Source: Candidatus Baldrarchaeota archaeon
GTDB lineage: Archaea > Asgardarchaeota > Baldrarchaeia > Baldrarchaeales > DXJG01
DNA length: 38,402 bases
Direction of reading: 5' to 3'
Assembly (NCBI GenBank): GCA_030587435.1
Contig: JAUQZC010000017.1
Location: forward strand, 1-38,402
In this document: positions 16,044 through 24,827 of the stretch, piece by piece
How positions within the stretch are numbered: the first letter of the stretch is position 1
Layout of the letters: the number at the start of each line of letters is the position of its first letter
Translations under genes and position numbers: made by a program
Notes under the pieces: model-generated
The model's database searches: none
What the model was told of the DNA's origin: nothing
What the model saw: only the letters and a program-made list of their open reading frames with translations

Positions 16044-17057
16044 TCACAACCATCTCCTTGAAATCATGTTGTAAAAAAGGTTTTCAATTAAGTATTGTAC
16101 ATGGATTCCCACAAAAACATATAACGGAAGTGTAATCAAAACAAGAAATAGAAATGAAACGAGATACATTATTTTTAGTGCCTCCTGTATGTAACATGTA
16201 TCTTTCGGTATTTCGCCGTTTCCTAAGGTGTAGTAACCTATTTTTTCAAGTTTTATACAGAGACCTCCGGCTAGCGCTGACATAGGCCAGCCACTATTCG
16301 GACTTTCTGTTTTTGAATGGTTCCTTTTAGCAATTTTTGCAGACATGTACCAATTTTTACGTAGCAAAGCTGTTGCCAGTATAATAAATAGTACCGACAG
16401 TCTCGCTGAGATCCAGTTTGCTAAGTCGTCAAGCTTAGCTGAAAACCACCCGACATTCTTGTATCTTCGATTCTTGTATCCTACCATGGCATCTAAGGTG
16501 TTTACTGCGCGATAGGCGAGTGCGGCAGGTATACCCGCGATGCCGAAAAAGAGGAGTGGAGAAAAGATGCTATCAACAATGTTTTCAGAGATACTTTCTA
16601 TAGTAGCAGAGATAATGTGTTCCTTATCGAGATTCTTAACATCTCTACTTACAATCATTGCCACATTTTTCCTTGCACCCTCGAGATCGCCTTTTTTTAG
16701 GCATTCCATTATAGGGGTTGCATGTTGTTTCATGGATTTGATTGCAAAGGTTGTTTTAAACATGAATGCTGAAAGAATTATCCATGCTATTTCTCCAGTA
16801 AGCTTTCTGACTGCTACAAGAAGCAACGTGAAACTCAAAGTAAAAATAATGATTATCGAAACTCCTAAGATAACTCCGAGTATTTTTTCTAGTCTTTCAT
16901 TACCTCGTGGAATTTTTTTATCAATAAAGGAAATAACTTTACCCATCCACACAACCGGATGAAGAACGTAAGGTGGCTCTCCTAGTGTGAGGTCAATAAG
17001 AAACCCTAGAAATATTACCGTCGCCGCAATAATCACAATGTTGTTCACGGCAGTCAC
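16044..17057 (-). CDS. cbiB: CbiB, adenosylcobinamide-phosphate synthase
   Basis: CbiB attaches (R)-1-amino-2-propanol phosphate to adenosylcobyric acid at the membrane. This 337-residue protein has about five transmembrane segments and the family motifs DLTLGEPPYVLHPVVWMG near the start, SATIESISENIVDSIFSPL, AYRAVNTLDAMVGYKN and SPNSGWPMSALAGGL. It uses the product of CobD, the next gene upstream, with which it overlaps by four bases. Its corrin substrate is the product of CbiS, encoded just downstream. Confidence 0.94.
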   Translation of the reverse strand: MTAVNNIVIIAATVIFLGFLIDLTLGEPPYVLHPVVWMGKVISFIDKKIPRGNERLEKILGVILGVSIIIIFTLSFTLLLVAVRKLTGEIAWIILSAFMFKTTFAIKSMKQHATPIMECLKKGDLEGARKNVAMIVSRDVKNLDKEHIISATIESISENIVDSIFSPLLFFGIAGIPAALAYRAVNTLDAMVGYKNRRYKNVGWFSAKLDDLANWISARLSVLFIILATALLRKNWYMSAKIAKRNHSKTESPNSGWPMSALAGGLCIKLEKIGYYTLGNGEIPKDTCYIQEALKIMYLVSFLFLVLITLPLYVFVGIHVQYLIENLFYNMISRRWL

Positions 17058-18196
17058 ATTTCCCCGTTTTTTGGCTTTTTTATATGTGTCAAAATAATGT
17101 TCATAGCTTCTATTAGTTTATCATTTTTCTCCGGTGTTTTTATTGCAAATCGTGTATATTTTTCGCATGGAGGCCCGAAAGATGTACAGTCCCTTACTAA
17201 GATTTTCCATTTTAACATAGTTTTTTTGAACTCTTGACTGTTAATTCCTAAACCATCTATGCGTACGAAGAAGAAATTTGCATCAGGGTATATAGGCTTA
17301 TAGATTTTTGTTTTCTGCAAAGTGTCAAATATTCGATTTTTCTCAGGCTTTATAGCCTTGATTGCTTTTTCCAAGTGGTCATAGCATTCATTTATGAGTT
17401 TTGATGCTACAAGTTGCGCAATAGTGTTTACGTTCCACGATAGCCGTGCATTTTCCATATATCTGATTATTGGTTTGCTTCCGATGCCGTAACCTACTCT
17501 AAGACCTGGAATTGCAAACGATTTTGTAAGAGAACGAATTATGAAGAGATTGTTATGGTTCTCCACCTCTTGAATACATGAAAAGTTGTTTGGACTTTCT
17601 ACAAAATCGATGAAGGCTTCATCAAGAAATACTAATATTTCTCTTTTTTCACATTCTTCTACAAATTCTAAGATTTTCTTTTTTGTTTCAACTTTACTGG
17701 TTGGGTTATTAGGATTGCAAAGGAAAACCGCTTTAATTGAACGGTCAATTTTTTCGAAGAGTTCTTCAAAATTAATTTTAAAACTGTTATCTTCACTTAG
17801 TGGGAAATATATTATACGTGCTCCTATAAATCTACATGAAAAAGAATATTCTTCAAAAGTAGGTTGCGGTATAATAACCTTATTTCCTCTTTCCAGAAAT
17901 ACTTCTGAAAAAAGCCTTATTAATTCTACGGATCCTCCTCCAACAATTATTTGATCAACAGAAATATCAAAGTGGTTTGAGATTGCCTCTTTCAACCGCA
18001 CTGCTGAATCATCGGGGTAATGTTGTATCTTATCGACTGTCTCTAAGAAGAACTGTTTTAGTTCGACGGGTGGTCCGAGAGGGTTGATATTACTGCTAAA
18101 ATCTTCGACGTCACCATATTGCCAAATATCGCCGCCGTGTTGAGGTCTAGTCAAGCTTAAAATTTCTCGTCTCACTTTTCGTTCTATATCCATCAA
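17054..18196 (-). CDS. cobD: CobD-type threonine-phosphate decarboxylase (PLP aminotransferase fold I)
   Basis: This 380-residue protein belongs to the HisC/CobD branch of fold-type I PLP enzymes. The PLP lysine is in SLTKSFAIPGLRVGYG, and the N-terminal FSSNINPLGPP motif and FLCNPNNPTSK loop are typical of CobD. The enzyme makes (R)-1-amino-2-propanol phosphate from threonine phosphate for CbiB. A HisC is a possible alternative from family alone, but the position between btuD and cbiB strongly supports CobD. Two ATG codons in a row can serve as the start. Confidence 0.88.
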   Translation of the reverse strand: MMDIERKVRREILSLTRPQHGGDIWQYGDVEDFSSNINPLGPPVELKQFFLETVDKIQHYPDDSAVRLKEAISNHFDISVDQIIVGGGSVELIRLFSEVFLERGNKVIIPQPTFEEYSFSCRFIGARIIYFPLSEDNSFKINFEELFEKIDRSIKAVFLCNPNNPTSKVETKKKILEFVEECEKREILVFLDEAFIDFVESPNNFSCIQEVENHNNLFIIRSLTKSFAIPGLRVGYGIGSKPIIRYMENARLSWNVNTIAQLVASKLINECYDHLEKAIKAIKPEKNRIFDTLQKTKIYKPIYPDANFFFVRIDGLGINSQEFKKTMLKWKILVRDCTSFGPPCEKYTRFAIKTPEKNDKLIEAMNIILTHIKKPKNGEM

Positions 18197-18217
18197 CCCA
18201 CAACCTTTAATAAAGAA

Positions 18218-19009
18218 TTATCGCAAAGGTCTCTTTGGAACAACAAAGGTCTCATTTCCATTTCTCATTACGGTCGCTTCTACGCCATAAACCTTTCTAA
18301 TGAGTTCTTCGGTGATCACTTCTTCTGGTCGTCCAAAGGATACTATTTTCCCACTATTAAGTATTATTATTCGGTCGCAGTATTTAGACAGCAGATTCAC
18401 GTCGTGGGATGCGGCGATTATCGTTATTTTCCTTCTTGAGAGTTCTTTAAGGTACTCCATCACCTCTAACTTATACTTTAAATCTAAATGGGCACTAGGC
18501 TCATCAACCAACATTACTTTTGGCTTTTGCGCTACTGCTTTTGCAAGCAACGCTCGTTGTTTTTCTCCACTACTTATTTCACTTAGCTTCCTGTCTGCCA
18601 AGTGATGTATTCGAAAAGTTTTCAGTACTTCTTCCACTATTTGCTCATCCTCTTTACTTTCCCACCAAATACCTTTAACATATGGATATCTGCCCAAAAA
18701 CACGAAGTCTGAAACCGTGAGGTTAAATTCACTTGAAAGTTCGGTTGGGACGCTTGCACAGATTTGCGCAACCTCTATAAGTTTCAATTTATCTATACGT
18801 TGACCGTCTACGTAGATGACGCCAACTCGAGGTTTTAACACACCACTAATACATCTTAAGAGGGTTGTTTTCCCAGATCCGTTAGGTCCAATTAACCCTA
18901 AAAATTCTCCTCTTTGTACTTCAATTGTTATGCCATCTAAAACCTTAACACTTTCATAGTAGAAAGTAACGTCCTCTATCTTTATTATTACAGCACCTTC
19001 ATACAACAT
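18218..19009 (-). CDS. btuD: BtuD-like corrinoid ABC transporter ATPase
   Basis: This is the ATPase of a FecCD/BtuCD-type importer. It has Walker A GPNGSGKTT, Walker B VMLVDEPSAHLD and switch His in AASHD. The ABC signature reads SSGEKQR, a common variant in this subfamily. It overlaps the btuC end by 11 bases and is followed by cobD after 21 bases. Corrinoid specificity comes from operon context, since BtuD and siderophore or haem ATPases look alike. Confidence 0.88.
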   Translation of the reverse strand: MLYEGAVIIKIEDVTFYYESVKVLDGITIEVQRGEFLGLIGPNGSGKTTLLRCISGVLKPRVGVIYVDGQRIDKLKLIEVAQICASVPTELSSEFNLTVSDFVFLGRYPYVKGIWWESKEDEQIVEEVLKTFRIHHLADRKLSEISSGEKQRALLAKAVAQKPKVMLVDEPSAHLDLKYKLEVMEYLKELSRRKITIIAASHDVNLLSKYCDRIIILNSGKIVSFGRPEEVITEELIRKVYGVEATVMRNGNETFVVPKRPLR

Positions 19010-20042
19010 ATTCTTTCCCTCTTTTAATTAGTAAATACGCGAAAAATGGAACCCCGATTAACGATGTTATCGCTCCAACAGGTAATTCTACTGGTTTTAA
19101 TACGGTTCTCGCAAGTATATCAGCTATCATGAGAACATTCGCTCCCACAAGCATTACGGTTGGCAGTAAAATCCTATGGTCACTACCCATAAGAATTCGA
19201 GCAATATGAGGTACAACAAGCCCTAGGAAGCCTATTATGCCAGTAAACGCAACACATACGCTAGTGAGTAATGATGTTATGATTATCATGAGTCTTTTGA
19301 AAGAGTGCACATCGAGCCCTGACTGCATGGCCTGTTCGTCTCCGAGAAGAATGACATTAAGTTCACGGGCATATAGAAGGACTATTATTGAAAGCGACAA
19401 GGAGGGAACAAAAATTATCCAAACAACTTTCCACGATACGTAAGCGAAACTTCCAAAAAGCCAGAATAGAGCACCGTGGAGTTTCTCTCCACCTAGTACT
19501 AAGAAGATCGTCGTGAAAGATGAGAAAGCTATACCAACTATAACTCCTGCAAGAACATAACTTAATGTCATTCCTCCTGAAGCTTCTGCCAAAAACATTG
19601 TTAATAAAAATGCGAGAAGAGCCCCCAAGAATGCCGCAAGTGGAATAGTGTAAAATGGGATTTTTACTATGGTTATTCCTGCAAACATCGCAAGACATAC
19701 TCCAAATGCAGCTCCCGATGATACACCAGTTATGTAGGGGTCAACGAGAGGGTTTCTAATTATCGCTTGCATGACTGCCCCGGCGATTGAGAGGCCTATT
19801 CCAACGCCAATTACACATATGGCTCTTGGCAACCTTATATGGTAAACTATTAGTTCATTTATGTTGCTCACTCTACCTCCATTCTTTAAAACATTTATGA
19901 AAGAAGTAAGTGCTTCTGAGAAACTCATTTCAACAGGTCCCAAAGTTAACGATAAAATAAATAAAATAAATAGGGTAGATAGCCCAATTACAGTTACCAT
20001 GACTAATCTTAATATTTTTTGCCTTACTATAGATTCACCCAT
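18999..20042 (-). CDS. btuC: BtuC-like corrinoid ABC transporter permease
   Basis: A 347-residue FecCD-family permease with about ten transmembrane segments. Family motifs are RLPRAICVIGVGIGLSIAGAVMQ, NPLVDPYITGVSSGAAFG and the C-terminal GFLGLVVPHIARILMGSDHR-type loop, which contacts the ATPase, followed by ELPVGAITSLIGVPFF. It lies between btuF (16-base gap) and btuD (overlap), and forms the membrane channel for corrinoid import. Confidence 0.9.
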   Translation of the reverse strand: MGESIVRQKILRLVMVTVIGLSTLFILFILSLTLGPVEMSFSEALTSFINVLKNGGRVSNINELIVYHIRLPRAICVIGVGIGLSIAGAVMQAIIRNPLVDPYITGVSSGAAFGVCLAMFAGITIVKIPFYTIPLAAFLGALLAFLLTMFLAEASGGMTLSYVLAGVIVGIAFSSFTTIFLVLGGEKLHGALFWLFGSFAYVSWKVVWIIFVPSLSLSIIVLLYARELNVILLGDEQAMQSGLDVHSFKRLMIIITSLLTSVCVAFTGIIGFLGLVVPHIARILMGSDHRILLPTVMLVGANVLMIADILARTVLKPVELPVGAITSLIGVPFFAYLLIKRGKEYVV

Positions 20043-20058
20043 CTCCGCTCACTGCAAT

Positions 20059-21153
20059 TCAGTTATACGCATAGACAGGCAAAGTCGATGTGGTGAAGAC
20101 CGCTGTTAAGAATGTGGAAGGTAAATAGTCGGTGTAATTGTCACCAATAACGTTAGGAATTTCTGTATGGAATATGTCTGGATACAAGATTCTTGCCAGT
20201 AACTCTACTGCTTCAACAACTCTTACGCTCGGTCTTAAGAAAATATTTTCTCCTTGCCCTATTAGGATGTATACTTTATTATTTTGCACTGCTGGTGTTG
20301 AGTTCCAGAGAGCGTCATTTTTCAACGAATTTATAATATCTTCTGGTTTTTCTCCCATCATTGTTGCCGTAACTAAAATTACATCTGGCTTTCGAGCTAC
20401 GATTTCCTCTAGGCTCACAGTAGGCCAGCCGCTGAGATCAGCAAATACATTTACTCCTCCTGCTAAGTATATGATGCGAGATAAGAAGGTATCGTTGCCG
20501 CAAGTGTAAACTGGGTTAAGCCATAGTGCAAATAGCACTGAAGATTTGTTCTCTACGTCTTTAACTGCAGATTGCACATCATTTATTCTGTTTGTCATGT
20601 CCTTGACCAGTTTATCTGCTTTATTCTTCTCACCTGCTATCTTTCCGACTAAGCGTATGTTGTCATAAATTTCATCTATCGTTTTACCAGGATATAGAGC
20701 GACCGCAGTTATGTTTAAAGAATCCAATTGTCCGGCAAGATCTTGGTGAGCTGGTACTCCTGCATCTAATAGTACAAGATCAGCGTTTAATTTAACGATT
20801 TTTTCGAGATTTGGATCCCAATAGCCACCTATACTCTCAATTGTTCCATTTTCACGCATCTCAACAACTTCCGGCGGATAGTCGCAATAATCGGTTACGC
20901 CAACAACTTTATCGCCAAGATCCAGTGCGAATAGCAGTTCAGTAATAGATGGAGCTGTTGAAACTATTCTCTGTGGTTTTTCTTCTACGATTACAGTTCT
21001 ATTTAGTGCATCGGTTATTGTAATGGGATATTTTGGTCCGAATATTATTCCGCTTTTCCACGCCATCCATGTGCCTGTTGATATAGCTGCTATGGCTACT
21101 ATGACTATTATTATGATGGCAAGTTGTCTTTTGTTAAGAACCGTACCTACCAC
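20059..21153 (-). CDS. btuF: BtuF-like corrinoid-binding protein, membrane anchored
   Basis: An uncleaved-looking hydrophobic segment (about residues 10-33) anchors this 364-residue receptor at the outer face. The mature part has the class III binding protein layout: PQRIVSTAPSITELLFALDLGDKVVGVT, then a long linking helix (about residues 185-205) and a second lobe with NPVYTCGNDTF and KPDVILVTA. A hydrophobic helix near the C-terminus is also seen. The GTG start at 21153 has a GAGGG just before it, which is too close to be a normal ribosome site; the mRNA may be nearly leaderless. A palindrome ends seven bases upstream of the start. It is the first gene of the corrinoid operon. Confidence 0.88.
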   Translation of the reverse strand: MVGTVLNKRQLAIIIIVIVAIAAISTGTWMAWKSGIIFGPKYPITITDALNRTVIVEEKPQRIVSTAPSITELLFALDLGDKVVGVTDYCDYPPEVVEMRENGTIESIGGYWDPNLEKIVKLNADLVLLDAGVPAHQDLAGQLDSLNITAVALYPGKTIDEIYDNIRLVGKIAGEKNKADKLVKDMTNRINDVQSAVKDVENKSSVLFALWLNPVYTCGNDTFLSRIIYLAGGVNVFADLSGWPTVSLEEIVARKPDVILVTATMMGEKPEDIINSLKNDALWNSTPAVQNNKVYILIGQGENIFLRPSVRVVEAVELLARILYPDIFHTEIPNVIGDNYTDYLPSTFLTAVFTTSTLPVYAYN

Positions 21154-21159
21154 CCCTCG

Positions 21160-21176
21160 TAGGATAATTTATCCTA
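21160..21176. promoter_or_regulatory. 17-bp palindrome, putative corrinoid operator (copy 2)
   Basis: TAGGATAATTTATCCTA is identical to the palindrome at 12346-12362 except for the unpaired centre. Its centre at 21168 is about where transcription should start from the TATA-like box at 21191-21198 on the minus strand, so a bound protein would block initiation of the btuF operon. Confidence 0.78.
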
Positions 21177-21190
21177 ATATGCACGTAATA

Positions 21191-21198
21191 ATATTTAA
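21191..21198 (-). promoter_or_regulatory. TATA-like box of the btuF-cobY operon
   Basis: TTAAATAT on the minus strand, about 26 bases before the centre of the palindrome at 21160-21176 and about 40 bases before the btuF start. Confidence 0.5.
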
Positions 21199-21645
21199 GC
21201 TTATTGCCAATGATCCCTGCCACGTCCAACCTCTTAACAGCTTATTGAAAATGTTAGTTCGCAGTCTTTCAATAATTAAGGTCTATACACTATCATCCAA
21301 CTATTACCATGCTTGTCTAATAGAGGATCTTCGTAACGCTTGGTACACGTATATCATACTAGTATGAATGAAACGGTTATCCTAGGTGTGCGTGTAGTTG
21401 GAAAAACCAGTTGTTAAAAATAAGCATGATCCTACACAGCCCTGATATGGTTCCCATTAAATGCTGGATAATAACATAGGTACATGCAGCTGATCATATA
21501 CTTATTTGCGCAACATTCGAATTGTCCTCATAAAATCATCTTTTTGGTTTTTAGGAAAATTTACGGATGATTGATGGTTTATAAAACTGTGACTTGTCTT
21601 TCCAAATTGTGTTGGGTTTTTAGGTTCATAGTTTGAATTATGTTT
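21199..21645. other. Intergenic region between btuF promoter and nadC
   Basis: About 450 bases with no supported gene. It holds a perfect 14-bp palindrome, TCATACTAGTATGA, at 21354-21367, and ten bases later a lone half-site TTATCCTA (21377-21384) identical to one arm of the putative corrinoid operator. No cobalamin riboswitch fold was recognised. The nearest gene end is that of nadC at 21646, so the region is upstream of btuF and downstream of nadC. Confidence 0.4.
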
Positions 21646-22515
21646 TTAGATTTGAGTTTTAACTTCCGTTATTTCAAGGCTTACATCGATTGCTTTAACT
21701 GAATGAGTAATATACCCAGAGGAAAGTATATCTGCTCCCGTTTTTGCATACTTCTCTACATTTTCAGGAGTTATTCCTCCCGATACCTCGATTAAAACCC
21801 TATTTCTTAATCCTTCTTCCTTTAATTTCCTTATTGTTTCTTTTATTTTGTCTGGTTTCATGTTATCTAACATTATGATATCTACTCCCTCTTTGGCGGC
21901 TATTAAAGCATCCTCTATTTTTTGTACTTCTACTTCTATCTTTTTGGTAAAGCTTGCTGCTTTTTTAGCTCTTTTTATGGCTTCTTTAACTCCCCCAGCA
22001 ATTACAATGTGATTGTCCTTAATTAGAATGCAATCATCTAGTCTTAACCTGTGTGTGTCTCCTCCACCTATTCTAATAGCTTTTTTGTCAAAATATCTGA
22101 GACCGGGAGCAGTTTTTCTTGTCCCAGCTATTGTGATTTTTGGGTTCACTTTCCTTGCTTTTTTAACCATTTTATGCGTGAGGGTTGCTATTCCGCTCAT
22201 TCTCATAAGTAGATTTAGAACTGTTCTCTCGCATATTAAAATGGATTTTGCTGGGCCCTCTATTTCCATAATAACTGTTCCAGCATCTACTTTGCTTCCA
22301 TCGCTAACTGCACTTCTAACATTTATGTCAAGTTCTTTAAAAAGTATGGAAGCTTCTTCTATGCCAGCTATTATACCTGGCTCTTTTGCAATTATTTGAG
22401 CCTTAGCTACAAGATTTTCTGGAATAATTGACTCCGTAGTTATATCTCCAAACCCTATATCCTCTTCTAACATTCTTCTAAGCTTTTCTCTAATTATTAG
22501 GTGAGGTGTGGACAT
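21646..22515 (-). CDS. nadC: NadC, quinolinate phosphoribosyltransferase
   Basis: NadC turns quinolinate and PRPP into nicotinate mononucleotide in de novo NAD synthesis. At 289 residues it has the usual length. Segments seen are LEEDIGFGDITTES, AKEPGIIAGIEEA, CERTVLNLLMRMSGIAT, AGTRKTAPGLRYFDKKAIRIGG, DDCILIKDNHI, DIIMLDNM and VEVSGGI-like VLIEVSGGITPEN, which together hold the catalytic Arg, Lys and acidic residues. It stands alone on the minus strand, while nadA is 11 kb away at 33106. The nicotinate nucleotide product is also the base donor used by CobT, but no co-regulation is visible. Confidence 0.94.
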   Translation of the reverse strand: MSTPHLIIREKLRRMLEEDIGFGDITTESIIPENLVAKAQIIAKEPGIIAGIEEASILFKELDINVRSAVSDGSKVDAGTVIMEIEGPAKSILICERTVLNLLMRMSGIATLTHKMVKKARKVNPKITIAGTRKTAPGLRYFDKKAIRIGGGDTHRLRLDDCILIKDNHIVIAGGVKEAIKRAKKAASFTKKIEVEVQKIEDALIAAKEGVDIIMLDNMKPDKIKETIRKLKEEGLRNRVLIEVSGGITPENVEKYAKTGADILSSGYITHSVKAIDVSLEITEVKTQI

Positions 22516-22664
22516 TTTGACAACGCCCTTAGAGACTTATGTACACATTGTCGGCATGGTTTTAAAGTTATATTGCATCTGGCTTCGATGCTTACTCCAC
22601 ATTTCATTTTCTCAACCATTTTGTTGAACCCCTTAAAATCCAAGATTTAAAATTTAAATTAGCA

Positions 22665-22678
22665 GTCATTTAAATGAC
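22665..22678. promoter_or_regulatory. 14-bp palindrome in the mfnD promoter
   Basis: GTCATTTAAATGAC is a perfect palindrome 45 bases before mfnD, just downstream of a TATA-like AATTTAAATT (22651-22660). It is placed where a repressor would act at the transcription start. I found no second copy at the other methanofuran genes. Confidence 0.45.
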
Positions 22679-22723
22679 CATCACATTAATTGATAATAAA
22701 GTATCAGAGTCGGATGGTTAAAA

Positions 22724-23959
22724 ATGAAGATTATAGCCGTTGAATATGCTCTTGGAGGTTTTTGCCGAGAAGAACTTGCTGAAGAAATACTTCTTGAAGG
22801 ATATGCGATGCTTCGAGCCCTAATAGAAGATCTGAAAAGAGCAGGATACGATGTTCTGACTACTGTTGATTCTAGAGTTTTAGAATATTGTCAATTAGCA
22901 GCTGATGAAATTATTACTGTGCCTAGAGGAAGAAATCCTCTTAAACTTCTCGAACCTTATTTAACACATGTTGACGGAGTAATAGTTATAGCTCCCGCCT
23001 TTAAAGAGGCACTACACAATATAACACGCTTCTTTGAAGGAAAGGGTATAAAGGTTCTTGGTTCATCATCGAATGCAGTTAAAATATGCTCAAACAAATA
23101 CGCAACGTATAATGTTTTAAAAAGGGCTAAGATATCGATTCCAAAAACTTTCCTTGGCTTATTTGATGAAGATATGGAGTCTTTGGAAAGTGAGGCTCTA
23201 AAAATAGGGTATCCGATTGTTGTGAAGCCTGTTGATGGAGTTGGTTGCGCGGGGCTCTCAATGGTTAACAAGAAAGAAGAATTAGAAGTTGCTGTAGAGA
23301 GAGTTAGAGGCGAAACACATGAGGATTGTTTTCTGATTCAGGAGTACTTGAAGGGAGATCATGCAAGTGTTAGCCTCATTAGTGACGGTGAGAAAATCGC
23401 TGCATTGGCATTAAATGCGCAGTATATTAAGCTTGGATCACCTGCTGAGGGAGCGTCCTATGAAGGCGGTCATACGCCTTTTAATCACCCTCTAGAGTCC
23501 TTAGCCGTAAAGGAAGCGATAAAAGCTGTGAAGGCGATTGATGGGTTGAAAGGTTACGTGGGAGTGGATTTAGTGATTACAAGTAAAAGACCTGTTGTAG
23601 TGGAGGTTAATCCTAGACTTACAACTTCTTATCTTGGGCTTCGAGAGATTTTAAATGTAAATGTTGGGGCTGAAATTGTAAAAGCTTCATTTGGACTTGG
23701 AGTACCAACTAGCATTGAAAGAAAAGGTTACGCAATTATAGGGAAAGTTCGTTTTGATGAGAAATTTGCACTTAGTAGTGAGAAAATTAAGGCTATCGGT
23801 GAAATAGATGGTGTTATATCTCATATACTTATTCCAAAAACCTATTTACGTTCAGGTGAAGACATAGCGGTTGTTGTTGCCCGAGGTAAAAGTTTAGAAG
23901 AAGCAAAGCAGCACTTCGAAGATATTAAACAAGAGATTTACGAAGTTTTAAGCTCATAG
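22724..23959 (+). CDS. mfnD: MfnD-like tyramine-L-glutamate ligase (ATP-grasp)
   Basis: This 411-residue ATP-grasp protein opens with MKIIAVEYALGGFCREEL and has the grasp segments YPIVVKPVDGVGCAGLSMV and FLIQEYLKGDHASVSLI, with the metal site in VEVNPRLTTSYLGLRE. MfnD joins glutamate to tyramine in methanofuran synthesis. The call rests on the family and on neighbours mfnF, mfnE and mfnB. Its start has GGATGG-type pairing upstream and a promoter palindrome. The 3' end overlaps the opposing HisA-like gene by six bases. Another amino-acid ligase is possible if family recall is wrong, but context is strong. Confidence 0.82.
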   Translation: MKIIAVEYALGGFCREELAEEILLEGYAMLRALIEDLKRAGYDVLTTVDSRVLEYCQLAADEIITVPRGRNPLKLLEPYLTHVDGVIVIAPAFKEALHNITRFFEGKGIKVLGSSSNAVKICSNKYATYNVLKRAKISIPKTFLGLFDEDMESLESEALKIGYPIVVKPVDGVGCAGLSMVNKKEELEVAVERVRGETHEDCFLIQEYLKGDHASVSLISDGEKIAALALNAQYIKLGSPAEGASYEGGHTPFNHPLESLAVKEAIKAVKAIDGLKGYVGVDLVITSKRPVVVEVNPRLTTSYLGLREILNVNVGAEIVKASFGLGVPTSIERKGYAIIGKVRFDEKFALSSEKIKAIGEIDGVISHILIPKTYLRSGEDIAVVVARGKSLEEAKQHFEDIKQEIYEVLSS

Positions 23960-24679
23960 GAAACCTTCTTTTTCTAGGTCGTTAATTGTGATATTTTGGT
24001 TGTGTAATGCTGTTGCTACAAGAACTCCTGCAACGCCTATATCCCTTAGTTTAAGTAAGTCGTAAATGTTTTTTACGCCTCCTCCAACTAAAATTGAAGC
24101 TTCCACGTTTTCGACAACTTCTCGTATAAATGGCAGGTTAATCCCCTTGCTAGTGCCTACACGTGACAGATCAAGAACTATGAACTCCTTGACTCCCATA
24201 TCCTTAAAACTTAACATAACCGTTAATGGGTCCCTTTCCTTAACTTCTTCACATAAACTAAGCAGTTTTCCTCCATAAAGATCAATACTCACAACTAGGT
24301 TTTCTGAATATGAACGTGCAGCTTCTCTTAAAAATTGAAGGTCACGTAGAGTCTCGGTGCCAACTATAACTTTTTCTACACTGTGTTTCAGAAGTTTTTT
24401 AAATTTTTCAAGGCTACTTACGCCAGCATCAACCATGAGAGACAAACCTGTCTTGCCAATGTTTTCATAAAGAGAGTAGTAGGGTTCACCACCTGCTATG
24501 GCGTCAAGATCAGCAAGGTAGAGTTCCTTGAATCCCATATTTCTGAAAGTTTTTGCAACTTCCAGTGGATCAGTTGAAGGACATATCTTGCTTTTAATGG
24601 GTTTATATTTCTCCCTTTGCCCCGCTATAGCGTGAACCACAATGCCGCCCTTTACATCAATGACAGGAATAACCCTCAT
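23954..24679 (-). CDS. HisA-related TIM-barrel protein of unknown role in the methanofuran cluster
   Basis: This 241-residue protein is built like HisA/HisF: VIPVIDVKGGIVVHA at the start, ELYLADLDAIAGGEP, LMVDAGVSSLEKF, VIVGTETLRD and the phosphate-binding ILVGGGVKNIYDLLKLRDIGVAGVLVATALH at the end. No other his gene is nearby. HisA-like proteins of this branch accompany C1-carrier genes in methanogens, and I take this as the same branch rather than true ProFAR isomerase. It lies convergent to mfnD and divergent from mfnF. A phosphosugar or furan-phosphate substrate is plausible because the phosphate loop is intact. The function is unknown. Confidence 0.72.
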   Translation of the reverse strand: MRVIPVIDVKGGIVVHAIAGQREKYKPIKSKICPSTDPLEVAKTFRNMGFKELYLADLDAIAGGEPYYSLYENIGKTGLSLMVDAGVSSLEKFKKLLKHSVEKVIVGTETLRDLQFLREAARSYSENLVVSIDLYGGKLLSLCEEVKERDPLTVMLSFKDMGVKEFIVLDLSRVGTSKGINLPFIREVVENVEASILVGGGVKNIYDLLKLRDIGVAGVLVATALHNQNITINDLEKEGFL

Positions 24680-24827
24680 ATCGAACCCTCCATGCCATCA
24701 GTGACAAGAATGTTTGTTTCAAATTAAAACTTATATTCTCAATAAACTGTAAAATTCTTACTTTGATAGAAATATTATATCGCACATTGCTTTACTGCGA
24801 GTGTTAACGGGTTATTGGTGTGAGAAT

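Noticed and set aside
21160..21645. Cobalamin riboswitch upstream of btuF
   Set aside because: I could not find the conserved B12-box or the multi-stem fold, the palindrome is only seven bases from the start codon, and archaeal cobalamin riboswitches are rare. A protein operator explains the data better.
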